38,366 bases of DNA from [Streptosporangium] indianense (GTDB taxonomy: Bacteria; Actinomycetota; Actinomycetes; Streptomycetales; Streptomycetaceae): positions 1 through 38,366 of the forward strand of contig NZ_JAKEIO010000068.1 of NCBI RefSeq assembly GCF_021474405.1. Direction: 5' to 3'. Positions within the stretch are counted from its first letter, which is position 1, and the number at the start of each line of letters is the position of its first letter. This document shows positions 29,708 through 38,366 of the stretch, piece after piece. The position numbers and the translations under genes were made by a program. The notes beneath the pieces were generated by a model. It had not been told where the DNA came from. It saw only the letters and a list, made by a program, of their open reading frames with translations, and did not search any database.

Positions 29708-31201
29708 TCAGGCCGGTGCGTGGTCGCCGCCCCTGCCCTTCGTCTTCGGCAGGGCGTGCTTGATCTCCTCCCGCAGCTCCTGGATCCTCGGGTAGCCGGA
29801 GTACTCCGCCGTGAGCCGGTACATCTGGCGCAGCCGGTCCCACGTACGGTGCGAGGAGTTCGATCCCATCGACACCAGGGCCAGACGTGCGTACCGGTCG
29901 GCCTGTTCGGGGTCGTCGGCGATGAAACAGGCCGACGCCATCGACAGGTAGTCGAAGATCTTCGACCGCTGCCGGCCGTCGACCCTCAGGGCGAGGGCCT
30001 TCTCCGCGTAGTGCTGGGCGTGCGCCGCAGCGCCCGGCTCGAACTCGGCGAGCGTGCGGTACGCCAGGGCCTGCATACCGTACAGGTCCTCCTCCTTGAA
30101 GGTCTGCATCCAGTCCGGCGGCGGGACGTCGGCCTTGTCGGAGACGAACAGGTCCTCCGCCCGCCCCAGCGTGCGCCGCATCGCCTGGCCCTTGCCCATC
30201 GACGCCTGCGCCCAGGCCTCGATGGTGCAGAGCATCGCCCTGGTGCGGGGCAGCACCTCGTCACCCGAGCCGGAGGTGGCGAGCCTCATCAGCTCCAGGG
30301 CGTCGTCCGGCCTGCCCAGGTGCACCATCTGGCGGGCCGCGCGGGACAGGGCCTCGCCCGCCCGGGGCCGGTCCCCGCCCTCTCGGGCCGCGTGCGCGGC
30401 GATGAGGAAGTACTTCTGGGCCGTGGGCTCCAGGCCGACGTCGTGCGACATCCAGCCCGCGAGGACGGCGAGGTTGGCGGCGACGCCCCACAGGCGCCGC
30501 TGGAGGTGGGGTGGGTGACGGTAGGCGAGCATGCCGCCCACCTCGTTGAGCTGGCCCACCACGGCCTTGCGCTGGAGCCCGCCGCCGCGGGCGGCGTCCC
30601 AGGCGCGGAACACCTCGACCGAGCGCTCCAGTTCCTCGATCTCCTGCGACCCGATGGGGGCGGCCTCGTAGCGGTCGAACCCGGCGGGGTCGGCGTGCAG
30701 GGGATGGTCGAGGTCGGGGGCGTCGACAGCCAGGGAAGGGTCGGTGTGCAGCCAGTCGTACATGGCGCTGCTGAGTGCGGATCCCGCGGCGAGCGCGGCG
30801 CCCGCGCCCACCAAGCCGCGTCGGTTGAGCATGAGGTCCATTCCCGTGAATTCGGTGAGGACCGCAGCCGTCCGCTCGGGCGCCCACGGCACGCCGTCGG
30901 GAGCATCGGCGCTCCCGCCGCCCTGCCGTTTCCCCGCACGCCCGTGCCGGACCAGACCGAGGTCCTCGATGGTCACGACACGGCCGAGACGCTCGGTGAA
31001 CAGAGCCGCCAGCACCCGCGGCACCGGATCGCGCGGGATCTCTCCCGTGTCGATCCACCGCCGCACCCGGGAGGTGTCGGTCGACAGCTGGGGATGGCCC
31101 ATGGCCGCCGCCTGCCGGTTGACCAGCCTCGCGAGTTCGCCCTTGGACCAGCCGGCCAGGCCGAACAGGTCCGCGAGCCGGGTGTTGGGTTGTCCGCTCA
31201 C
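29708..31201 (-). CDS. NsdA-like transcriptional regulator with TPR-like repeats
   Basis: A 497-residue protein. An HTH-like N-terminus (NTRLADLFGLAGWSKGELARLVNRQAAAMGHPQLSTDTSRVRRWIDTGEIPRDPVPRVLAALFTERLGRVVTIEDLGL) precedes a helix with a twin-arginine-like stretch (LNRRGLVGAGAALAAGSAL) and a long alpha-helical, TPR-like C-terminal part. This layout is that of NsdA/NsdB, negative regulators of differentiation and antibiotic production in S. coelicolor; it appears to be a paralog rather than NsdA itself. GTG 31201 is used because homology begins there; GGGGG lies upstream. The gene is divergent from the APH-fold gene and has three 10-bp tandem repeats (31263-31292) in its upstream region. 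Confidence 0.85.
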   Translation of the reverse strand: MSGQPNTRLADLFGLAGWSKGELARLVNRQAAAMGHPQLSTDTSRVRRWIDTGEIPRDPVPRVLAALFTERLGRVVTIEDLGLVRHGRAGKRQGGGSADAPDGVPWAPERTAAVLTEFTGMDLMLNRRGLVGAGAALAAGSALSSAMYDWLHTDPSLAVDAPDLDHPLHADPAGFDRYEAAPIGSQEIEELERSVEVFRAWDAARGGGLQRKAVVGQLNEVGGMLAYRHPPHLQRRLWGVAANLAVLAGWMSHDVGLEPTAQKYFLIAAHAAREGGDRPRAGEALSRAARQMVHLGRPDDALELMRLATSGSGDEVLPRTRAMLCTIEAWAQASMGKGQAMRRTLGRAEDLFVSDKADVPPPDWMQTFKEEDLYGMQALAYRTLAEFEPGAAAHAQHYAEKALALRVDGRQRSKIFDYLSMASACFIADDPEQADRYARLALVSMGSNSSHRTWDRLRQMYRLTAEYSGYPRIQELREEIKHALPKTKGRGGDHAPA

Positions 31202-31262
31202 GTCAAGCCCCCAGGTTCTCGGCTGAGTTGACAGTAGCCCGGGGAGACTTGCCGGGCGACTA

Positions 31263-31292
31263 TTCGCCAGGGTTCGCCAGGGTGCGCCAGAT
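31263..31292. repeat. Three tandem 10-bp repeats in a divergent promoter
   Basis: TTCGCCAGGG occurs at 31263-31272 and 31273-31282, followed by TGCGCCAGAT at 31283-31292. The 10-bp spacing equals one helix turn, so one protein could contact all copies from the same face. They lie between the NsdA-like (minus, start 31201) and APH-fold (plus, start 31434) genes. Confidence 0.75.
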
Positions 31293-31433
31293 GGTGTGCC
31301 ATGGGCCATCCGGTGTCAGGTAGGAACGCGCCACCCCGCCCCGGTCACCAGGGGCACTCCCCAGGGTCCTCCCGGGTGTCCGGGCCGGGTGGTGCGCTGT
31401 CGTCGCAGGCACACGAAGGGATCTGTTTCGCCC

Positions 31434-32573
31434 ATGTACGCAGCATCATCTTCCGTGTCCGCACCGCCCCGGTCGCTGCACCCGCGTCCCACGGACAGCG
31501 GCCCCTACCTCGCCCCCGCGCGGCCGGCGGCTCCCGTGCTCGGTGCGGGGCGGGCTCGGCGCGGCGCGGTCCTCGGCACCCAACCGCTCAGCGGGAGACT
31601 CGACTTGTCCGGCCCCCAGGGCGCGCAGCTGCGCACGGCGATCGCGTCCGTGCACCGTATCTGTCCGGAGTTCGCCCCGGTGCAGGTGCTGCGCCGCACC
31701 GGACGGTCCGTGCTCCTGGTCGGCACGACCGGTCGCAGCACGGCTGTCGCCAAGTGCTTACTGGACCACTCGCCTGCCTGGTCCGAGCGGATCCGCCACG
31801 AGATAGCGGCGTACCGCTCGTTCGTCCGGCACCGCCCACCCGTGCGGGCGCCGAGACTGATCGCGGCGGACCCGGACAACTGCACCCTGGTGATCGAGCG
31901 GATGCCTGGCCGGGTGGCGGCCCTCCAGCGGCACCCGGCGGAGGCACCGCCCCGGGCGGACATCAGAGCGGCACTCGGCGCGATCTGCCGGCTGAACGCC
32001 TGGCGGCCCCCGGCGGGTACGTTCGACGCCCCGCTCGACTACGCGGCGCGGATCTCCCGGTACCACGAGCTGGGCCTGCTCACCGACCGGGACCTGGGCG
32101 ACCTGCAGAAACTGCTGCACGGGATCGCGCAGGCCTCCGGACGGCAGGGCATGGGCCAGTTCTGCCACGGCGACGCCCTGCTGTCGAACATGCTCCTGTC
32201 ACCGGCCGGTCCAGTGCTGGTGGACTGGGAGCACGCGGGCTGGTACCTGCCGGGTTACGACCTCGCGACCCTGTGGTCGGTGCTCGGGGACGCACCGGTC
32301 GCCCGTCGCCAGATCAGCCAGATCGCGCAGTCGGCTGGGACTGCGTCCAGGGATGCCTTCCTGGTGAACCTGATGCTGGTGCTGACGCGTGAGATCCGCA
32401 CCTACGAGACGGCCGTGCAGCGTTCGATGCACGATCCGGCCCCGGCGGCACCGGGCACGGCCCACCCGGGTGCTGCGCCGACCGGCGAGGAGCAGAGGCT
32501 GCTGCTGCGGCGGTTGCACGACGACTGCCAGTTGGCCCGGCGCGCCGTGCGCGCGGCGGTCGGCACTCGCTGA
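31434..32573 (+). CDS. Phosphotransferase of the APH/kinase fold
   Basis: A 379-residue protein of the aminoglycoside phosphotransferase superfamily. The catalytic loop HGDALLSNMLLSPAGPVLVDWEHAGWYLPGYDLATLW has the HGDxxxxN and metal-binding D(W/F/L)E motifs; upstream TAVAKCLLDHSPAWSERIRHEIAAYRSF has the ATP-binding Lys and Glu, and NCTLVIERMPGRVAA is the hinge. The first 60 residues are Pro/Ser/Ala-rich and not conserved. The substrate is unknown; resistance is not implied. ATG 31434 has only a distant AAGGGA. It is divergent from the NsdA-like gene and ends before a strong terminator. Confidence 0.85.
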   Translation: MYAASSSVSAPPRSLHPRPTDSGPYLAPARPAAPVLGAGRARRGAVLGTQPLSGRLDLSGPQGAQLRTAIASVHRICPEFAPVQVLRRTGRSVLLVGTTGRSTAVAKCLLDHSPAWSERIRHEIAAYRSFVRHRPPVRAPRLIAADPDNCTLVIERMPGRVAALQRHPAEAPPRADIRAALGAICRLNAWRPPAGTFDAPLDYAARISRYHELGLLTDRDLGDLQKLLHGIAQASGRQGMGQFCHGDALLSNMLLSPAGPVLVDWEHAGWYLPGYDLATLWSVLGDAPVARRQISQIAQSAGTASRDAFLVNLMLVLTREIRTYETAVQRSMHDPAPAAPGTAHPGAAPTGEEQRLLLRRLHDDCQLARRAVRAAVGTR

Positions 32574-32578
32574 CGGGG

Positions 32579-32626
32579 ACGAAGGGGCCGTTGCCCACCT
32601 GGTCAGGTGGGCAACGGCCCCTTCGT
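32579..32626. terminator. Strong bidirectional terminator (22-bp perfect stem)
   Basis: Arms 32579-32600 and 32605-32626 are exact reverse complements (core GAAGGGGCCGTTGCCCACCT), with loop GGTC. It sits 6 bp after the APH-fold stop and 17 bp after the stop of the convergent gene at 32643, so it ends both transcripts. Confidence 0.92.
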
Positions 32627-32642
32627 GTGCGATCGGCCGGGC

Positions 32643-33140
32643 TCAGCCCTGCTGGAAGAGTTCCGCGGGGAGCGGCTTGAGAAGGGCGTAGAGGTCGTCC
32701 GTGATGGGGCGGTCCCAGGCGGCGATGGTCACCAGGACGTTGTCGCTGCGGTCGAACTGCACGCAGGAGATCCGGCTCTCGGAGAGCTTGACGCGGCGCA
32801 CGATCAGCAGGTTGTCGCCCTGCATCACCGGGGCGTCCTCGGTGCCGACGACGGTGACCTCCTCGTCGTTCTCCAGTGCCAGCAGCAGCTGGGCCACCTC
32901 GAAGGGGACCTCTCCCTCGGGGACCTCACGGGCCGGGGAGCCCTCCGGAAGATTGCCGATGATCATCGCGGGGCCCCGGCCGCCGAACAGGTCGTAGCGC
33001 AGGAAGACACCCTGGCAGGTGCCGTCGGGCGCGGGCAGCAGTCCCGCACCCAGGTTGCCGGGCCAGTCACCCGGGTCCATGGCCAGTACGTCGAAGTCGG
33101 GCCCGGCGGGAGTGGCGCTGCGGCGGCGGAGGAACGACAT
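32643..33140 (-). CDS. Conserved hypothetical protein (165 aa)
   Basis: A soluble 165-residue protein with no recognised domain. It starts MSFLRRRSATPAGPDFDVLAMDPGDWPGNLGAGLLPAPDG, has a short alternation of strands (VFLRYDLFGGRGPAMIIGNLP; EVTVVGTEDAPVMQGDNLLIVRRVKLSESRISCVQFDRSDNVLVTIAAWDRPITDDLYALLKPL) and ends ELFQQG. It looks like a beta-rich family conserved in streptomycetes, but I cannot name it. ATG 33140 (MSFLRRR) is preferred to the ATG three codons upstream (33149); neither has a strong ribosome site. It follows the broken CGNR gene on the same strand. Confidence 0.65.
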   Translation of the reverse strand: MSFLRRRSATPAGPDFDVLAMDPGDWPGNLGAGLLPAPDGTCQGVFLRYDLFGGRGPAMIIGNLPEGSPAREVPEGEVPFEVAQLLLALENDEEVTVVGTEDAPVMQGDNLLIVRRVKLSESRISCVQFDRSDNVLVTIAAWDRPITDDLYALLKPLPAELFQQG

Positions 33141-33234
33141 GTCGCCCATGGTACGTGCCCCGGCCTGCGAAGCGCGGGCCGAGGAGCCGTGTGGACACCA
33201 TGCGCCGGGTGTGGTGGCGGGTCACCGGCGCGGC

Positions 33235-33313
33235 GCCGGTCCGTCCAGGCGGTCGCCTCGTGCCGGGTGGGGTGACGGCCCCCGCGCCGTGCCGGTCCGT
33301 CCAGGCGGTCGCC
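33235..33313. repeat. Direct repeats of about 56 bp at the end of the CGNR relic
   Basis: The 23-mer starting GCCGGTCCGTCCAGGCGG is present at 33235-33257 and 33291-33313, exact copies within two longer, imperfect units of about 56 bp. The repeats fill the region where the CGNR protein would normally end, and probably extended it. Confidence 0.8.
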
Positions 33314-34022
33314 TTGTGCCGCTGGTGGTGGCGGGCCACCCGGGCGCGGTTGCCGCAGGACGGCTTGCACCACTCCTGGCGCGGGTGCTCCTTGAGGAAG
33401 TACCGCCCGCAGCGCGGCGCGTCGCAGGCCCGCAGCCGGTCGCGTTCGGAGCTCGGCGGGAACGCGATCACGGCGTGGGCGAGGGCCGCGGTCAGGTCGT
33501 CACCGGCACCGACGGGCCGTCGGCGCACGTTCGGTCCGGCGCCCGCGGGCCAGTCCAGGACCGGCACGGTGGGGGTTCGGGCGGCGGCCTCGTTCAGGTG
33601 CCGCACCGCTTCCGGCAGGGGCAGGAGCCGGGCCGCGTCCGGGACTCGGCTCGCCGGGGCGCACGGCCCGGGCGAAGAGCGCGCGAACGGCGGCCCGCAG
33701 CTCACGCACGGCGGTGAGTTGCCCGGCGTCTGCGGTGAACGCATCCCAGTCACCGTCGGCGGGCCGCCGTGCCGCGCCCCAGTCACCGTCGGCCTGCCGC
33801 TGTGCCGCGGCACCGTCGCCGTCGGCCGGCCGCCGTGCCGCGCCCCGTCGTCGGACGGGTTGCCGCCGACGCTCGGCAGGTCGTCGCGGTGGGCCCGGAC
33901 CCACGCGGTCAGGCCTGCCGCGTCGGTCAGGTCGTCGGCGACGCCGCCGCCTTGCCGTCGTGGCGGATGGTGAGGGCCAGGTCCAGGGCGAGCCGGGCGT
34001 CTCCGCTGATCGGTTCCCGCAT
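33291..34022 (-). pseudogene. CGNR zinc-finger (ABATE-type) regulator, frameshifted
   Basis: ATG 34022 starts MREPISGDARLALDLALTIRHDGK, the ABATE domain N-terminus. In the GCGGCGGCG run near 33950 the frame is lost; the next frame continues GVADDLTDAAGLTAWVRAHRDDLPSVGG. After an array of three 33-bp repeats (33745-33843) the expected VRELRAAVRALFARAVRPGEPS lies in yet another frame, and then AARLLPLPEAVRHLNEAAARTPTVPVLDWPAG...RDRLRACDAPRCGRYFLKEHPRQEWCKPSCGNRARVARHHQRHK, with the CGNR zinc finger, in another. At least three indels are needed, so no intact product is possible unless the sequence has errors. The downstream tail is rebuilt by another repeat array. Confidence 0.8.
33745..33843 (-). 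repeat. Three tandem 33-bp repeats in the CGNR relic
   Basis: Units at 33745-33777, 33778-33810 and 33811-33843 share the pattern AGTCACCGTCGGC(C/G)...GCCGC(C/T)GTGCCGCG. They would encode eleven-residue units (ARHGGPPTVTG type) with no counterpart in the CGNR family, hence a later expansion. Confidence 0.85.
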
Positions 34023-34062
34023 GCGCCTGATGATAGGCCCGGCCGTATCCATTACCACGGGG

Positions 34063-34959
34063 TCAGATCTCCGAGGGCGACGGCGGCACGACGGCGACCG
34101 GGCTCACGGCGTGCAGCAGGACGGCGTGGGTGACGGAGCCCATCATGCGCACGGGTGACAGCAGACGCCGCTGGTGGCGCCCCACGACGACGAGATCGGC
34201 GTCCAGGGAGGCCGCGACGAGGTGACCCGCCGCGTCGCCCGCCGACGGCAGAAGTTCGACCGGGACCTCCGGGTGCCGCTCGCGGTAGGGGGCGAGGAAG
34301 CCGTCGGCGAGGACCCGGGTCTCGTCCTCGATGACGTCCTGGTCGACGACCGGTGGAGGCATGTCGCCGGGCATCATCCAGGGCTGCGCGGGCCACGGGT
34401 AGGCGGCGACCGCCTGGAGCCGGGCATCGCGCCGGGCGGCCTCGGCGAAGGCGAACCCGAGTGTGGCCTCGTCGGGGCCGTCCGCCTTCAGGCCGACGAC
34501 CACCCGCGAGCCGGGACCGCCCGGCGCCTCGCCCTGGGCCTCGCGTCCGGGCCGGGGCACCACGACGACGGGGCATTCGGCGTCCCGGGCGGCGGCCATG
34601 CTGGTGGAGCCGAGCAGCAGGCTGGCGAAGCCGCCGCGTCCGCGGGAGCCGAGCACCAGCAGTTGCGCGCCGGCTCCCAGTCCGGGCAGGACGGCGGCGG
34701 CCGCGCCCTCCACGCCGACGTACTCCGTGTCCGGCTGATCGGCGCGCCCCGCCAGGTGGGCGCGGACCCGGTCGAGAACGGGGTCGTCCTGCGGGTCCGC
34801 CTGCAGGAGCACGTCGGACCGTGCCCAGTGGGCGTGCTGGCGGACGTGCACCACCCGCAGGGGTGCCGCGCGCCGGCGGGCGGCGTCGACGGCCCACTCC
34901 AGGGCGCGCAGGCTGTCGTCCGAACCGTCGACCGCCGCGAGGACGGGCAGGGTGCTCAT
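34063..34959 (-). CDS. Double-domain universal stress protein (UspA)
   Basis: A 298-residue protein with two Usp domains. Domain 1 (about 1-145): PVLAAVDGSDDSLRALEWAVDAARRRAAPLRVVHV and the ATP-binding LVLGSRGRGGFASLLLGSTSMAAARDAECPVVVVP. Domain 2 (about 152-295): RVVVGLKADGPDEATLGFAFAEAARRDARLQAVAAYPWP and LVVVGRHQRRLLSPVRMMGSVTHAVLLHAVSPVAVVP. The second glycine-rich loop is less canonical than the first, so only domain 1 may bind ATP tightly. Actinobacterial tandem UspA proteins act in stress and redox or hypoxia responses. ATG 34959. The relic at 33291-34022 follows on the same strand. Confidence 0.92.
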   Translation of the reverse strand: MSTLPVLAAVDGSDDSLRALEWAVDAARRRAAPLRVVHVRQHAHWARSDVLLQADPQDDPVLDRVRAHLAGRADQPDTEYVGVEGAAAAVLPGLGAGAQLLVLGSRGRGGFASLLLGSTSMAAARDAECPVVVVPRPGREAQGEAPGGPGSRVVVGLKADGPDEATLGFAFAEAARRDARLQAVAAYPWPAQPWMMPGDMPPPVVDQDVIEDETRVLADGFLAPYRERHPEVPVELLPSAGDAAGHLVAASLDADLVVVGRHQRRLLSPVRMMGSVTHAVLLHAVSPVAVVPPSPSEI

Positions 34960-35119
34960 GGGTTCCTCACCTCCGGGATCCGACCGTCCCCTCCCGGGGC
35001 CAGCCTGACTCAGGCGGCGGCTCCAGGAAGATGCCTCCGGTCGCGTGTCCGGAAACGGGGGCGGAACACCCCCGGATCGGCCGTCGGGTCGCGGCCGTCC
35101 GGAACGGTTCGTCCCGTCG

Positions 35120-35362
35120 TCAGGTGAGGTCGAACTCCCCTTCCCGCGCTCCTGACACGAACGCGCCCCATTCGGCGGGGGTGAAGATCAGCGAAGGGCT
35201 CTCCGGGCGGGCGCTGTTGCGCATGGCGATGAAGCCCTCCACGAAGGCGATCTGCACATCCCCCCGCCCCCGGCTGCTGGACTGCCACTGTGCGTCCGTG
35301 AGGTCAAGCTCCGGCTTGTCCCAGCCTGCGAGCGGGCGCTGCTGGGTGGTGGTCTCGGCCAC
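35120..35362 (-). CDS. DUF397 protein
   Basis: An 80-residue protein. The family pattern is visible: W-Q-S-S-S-R-G-R-G-D-VQIAFVEGFIAMRNSARPESPSLIFTPAEWGAFVSGAREGEFD (SSxSxxxxxCVEVA and the LxFTxxEWxAFxxGxxxGEFD ending). The usual Cys of CVEVA is missing (VQIAFVEG). DUF397 genes normally sit beside an XRE-family regulator (WhiJ-like pair), and in S. coelicolor such pairs act in development. No XRE gene lies next to this one, so it is an orphan. ATG 35362 follows GGAGG in the complement (35370-35374). Confidence 0.9.
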   Translation of the reverse strand: MAETTTQQRPLAGWDKPELDLTDAQWQSSSRGRGDVQIAFVEGFIAMRNSARPESPSLIFTPAEWGAFVSGAREGEFDLT

Positions 35363-35444
35363 GTCGGTGCTCCTCCCGATTCGTCGTCCGCGGCCAGCCT
35401 AGCGATCGTGTCCCACGGCCAACAGGGCACGTGAGGGGGACCTT

Positions 35445-36607
<1,163 letters not shown>

Positions 36608-36611
<4 letters not shown>

Positions 36612-37672
36612 CGGGGTTCCCCTTCGAGTACGGCGACCAGGTTCTGCTGGAGGCAAGGGCCGGACGTGGCGTGGGCGAGGGCGCGGTCGGACGCGCCGCG
36701 GTGGATGCGGGCGGCGGCCTCGCCGACGCGGATGAGACCGGCGGCCATGATCGGGTGGGCGGCGAGCGCTCCCCCGGAGGGGTTGACGTGCACGTCCTCG
36801 CCCAGCCGGAGGGCCTTGCGCAGGACGATCTCCTGCGCGGTGAAGGGCGCGTGCAGTTCCGCGGTGTCGACGGGCCGCTCGAACGCTCCGGCGCGCTCGG
36901 CGGCGAGGCGGACGGACGGTGAGTCGGTCAGGTCGCGCACCCCGAGGCCGTGGGCCTCGATGCGGTGGTCGATGCCGCGGATCCAGGCGGGGCGCGCGCA
37001 CAGTTCCCGGGCCCGGTCCCCCGCCGCGAGGAGCACGGCGGCGGCCCCGTCGCCGATGGGCGGGCAGTCGCCGGTGCGCAGGGGCTGGACGAGGTAGCCG
37101 CCCTGCGGCACGGGGCCGCGCAGCTGGGCGTGCGGGTTGGTGGTCGCCGCCGCGCGGTTGCGGGAGGCGATGGCGGCGAGGGCGGGCTCGTCGGCGCTGC
37201 CCGCGTCGATGAGGGCCTGCGCCTGGAGGGCGGCGAGGGCCACGGAGTCGGGCCACAGGGGTGCCACGTAGTAGGGGTCGAGCTGGCGGGTGAGGACGTC
37301 GCGGACCGAGCCGGGCGAGGACTTGCCGTACGCGTAGACGAGGGCGGTGTCGGCGTCCCCGGTGAGGAGTTTCGTCCAGGCCTCGTACAGGGCCCAGGCG
37401 CCGTCCATCTCGACGTGCGACTCGGAGATCGGCGGCCAGGCGCCGACGCCGTCGAGGGCAAGGGTGAAGGAGAAGGCGCGGCCGGCGAGGTAGTCGCTGG
37501 AGCCGGAGCAGGTGAAGTCGATGTCGGCGGTCTTCAGACCGGTCCGGTCGAGGACCTCGTGCAGTACCGGCATCAGCATCTCGACCTCGGAGAGGTCGTC
37601 GCTGGTGCGCCGGTGGTCGGTCTGGGCGAAGGCGACGACGGCGATCTCGCGTTCCCGCGGTGCGCTCGTCAC
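36608..37672 (-). CDS. Thiolase-like protein / lipid-transfer protein (Ltp type), first gene
   Basis: A 354-residue thiolase-like protein. The N-terminal REIAVVAFAQTDHRRTSDDLSEVEMLMPVLHEVLDRTGLKTADIDFTCSGSSDYLAG and the ending DVHVNPSGGALAAHPIMAAGLIRVGEAAARI fit the SCP-x/Ltp group. At the nucleophile position the sequence is VEMDGAWAL, so Cys is replaced (Glu by this alignment), while the histidine in AAHPIMAAG is kept. It is one of a pair (with the gene at 35445) next to a Zn-ribbon/OB-fold protein, the gene order seen in mycobacterial Rv3521-Rv3522-Rv3523 (steroid regulon). GTG 37672 overlaps the stop of the OB-fold gene by 4 bp (GTGA). Confidence 0.85.
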
Positions 37673-38366
37673 AGCAGCTCCTTGTAAGTGTCGTAGTCCG
37701 CGTCGGGTTCGCCCGTGGGCCGGTAGTGGTCGGGGTAGCGGGCTCCCTCGGTCCACACTGGCTCGACCCGCAGCCCCATGCGGACCTCGTCGTAGGGGAT
37801 GCCGCCGATCCGGCCGTGCAGGGCGAGGCCGGCGCCGTCGAGGGCGATGTGGGCGTAGACGTAGGGCACCTCGATGTCGAGGTTCTTCGCCTTGATGTTG
37901 ACGATGCAGAACGTCGTGACGGTGCCGCGCGGGCCCACCTCGACCTGCTCGGACGTGGCCACGCCGCAGGTGGGGCACGCGCCCCTCGGCGGGACGTACA
38001 CCTTGCGGCAGGACGGGCAGCGCTCACCGACGGTCCGCCGGCCGGAGAGGGCGTTGATGTAGGCGGTCTGGGCGCGGCCGGGCGAGTAGGTGTAGTCGAG
38101 GCGCGCCTCGGCGACGATGCCGGTGACGGGGTCCTCGAACTCTGCGGTGAGGCCCGCCGGTTCGGCCCGGGGGCCGTCGTGGGGCTCGAAGCAGGCGATG
38201 TCGGTGATGGCGCCGGTGCGTTCGTCCGCCCAGCGGATGCGGACCGGCATGCCGGTGCGGACGGCCGTGGGGCCGGGGGCGTCGAGGGCGTGCAGGAGGG
38301 CGGTGTCGGCGCCGTCGAGGCGGACCAGGACCCAGGCGAAGGGGGTGGTGAGGGGCTGGCCGCGGC
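37669..38366 (-). CDS. Zn-ribbon/OB-fold (DUF35) protein, partial at right edge
   Basis: The reading frame stays open to the window end. Visible: an OB-like half (FAWVLVRLDGADTALLHALDAP...MPVRIRWADERTGAITDIACFEP), a zinc ribbon (ERCPSCRKVYVPPRGACPTCG, two CxxC pairs) and a second OB fold (GPRGTVTTFCIVNIKAKNLDIEVPYVYAHIALDGAGLALHGRIGG). DUF35 proteins bind acyl-CoA and form complexes with thiolase-like proteins, as in ChsH2-Ltp2, so it probably is the partner of the two thiolase-like proteins encoded downstream with 4-bp overlaps. The two-OB layout suggests about 300 or more residues in full. Confidence 0.85.
   Translation of the reverse strand, partial: RGQPLTTPFAWVLVRLDGADTALLHALDAPGPTAVRTGMPVRIRWADERTGAITDIACFEPHDGPRAEPAGLTAEFEDPVTGIVAEARLDYTYSPGRAQTAYINALSGRRTVGERCPSCRKVYVPPRGACPTCGVATSEQVEVGPRGTVTTFCIVNIKAKNLDIEVPYVYAHIALDGAGLALHGRIGGIPYDEVRMGLRVEPVWTEGARYPDHYRPTGEPDADYDTYKELL

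Noticed and set aside
32579..32626. The 22-bp inverted repeat as a mobile-element end or attachment site
   Set aside because: Its place between two convergent stop codons and its short loop mark it as a bidirectional terminator.
33291..34022. Programmed frameshifting in the CGNR gene
   Set aside because: At least three shifts are needed and two lie at tandem repeats without a slippery heptamer; decay or sequence error is simpler.

Overview
The window has very high GC content with strong third-position G/C bias. It also carries chaplin, NsdA-like, SpoIIE-phosphatase, SPW-repeat, DUF397, mycothiol-type DinB and DasR-box features. Together these point to a Streptomyces or very close actinomycete chromosome. 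No rRNA, tRNA, CRISPR array, phage gene or intact insertion sequence was recognised. All identifications are from reading the sequence; no database search was run.

Left part (1-9.7 kb): the start of an FHA-domain gene cut by the left edge, an unknown small gene, small stress or housekeeping-type enzymes (NTF2-like, DUF1905, two aldo/keto reductases, DinB, VOC), a LysR regulator divergent from an aldo/keto reductase, adenosine deaminase, and a secreted PLC-like protein. Two gene relics lie here: a carotenoid-oxygenase tail near 4.0-4.5 kb and a tautomerase/oxidase chimera near 6.7-7.3 kb. From 9.7 to 12.1 kb comes a secreted GH19 chitinase behind two DasR-type boxes, then a graveyard of fragments (MarR, amide/urea ABC binding protein, a metalloprotease-like piece) and a perfect 30-bp palindrome.

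Middle (12.1-19.1 kb): a PIG-L/Mca-like deacetylase, an acyl-CoA-dehydrogenase-like flavoprotein, a secreted serine hydrolase with an 18-bp perfect hairpin over its ribosome site, an SsuE-like FMN reductase preceded by the sulfur-type leader peptide (RRHVDLARV), a 58-residue protein, an SPW membrane protein, a GNAT acetyltransferase and a nucleoside deaminase.

The most striking locus is 19.1-24.9 kb. A 1434-residue membrane protein joins about ten transmembrane helices, PAS, GGDEF (with I-site) and EAL (all key residues present) to a C-terminal alpha-oxoamine-synthase fold (BioF/KBL/CqsA family). In that C-terminal domain the PLP-binding lysine is replaced by glutamine. A methyltransferase follows 6 nt downstream, and convergent to it is a long, sortase-anchored, two-domain chaplin. 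This suggests, but does not prove, a c-di-GMP-linked module working in development or signalling.

Right part (25-38.4 kb): a secreted S33 peptidase, a baeRF3 protein, a PAS-SpoIIE phosphatase, an NsdA-like regulator divergent from an APH-fold kinase, a strong bidirectional terminator, a conserved hypothetical gene, a broken CGNR zinc-finger regulator full of tandem repeats, a double UspA protein, an orphan DUF397 protein, and a tightly overlapping operon of a zinc-ribbon/OB-fold protein with two thiolase-like proteins. That operon resembles the mycobacterial Rv3521-Ltp4-Ltp3 steroid/acyl-CoA genes and runs off the right edge.
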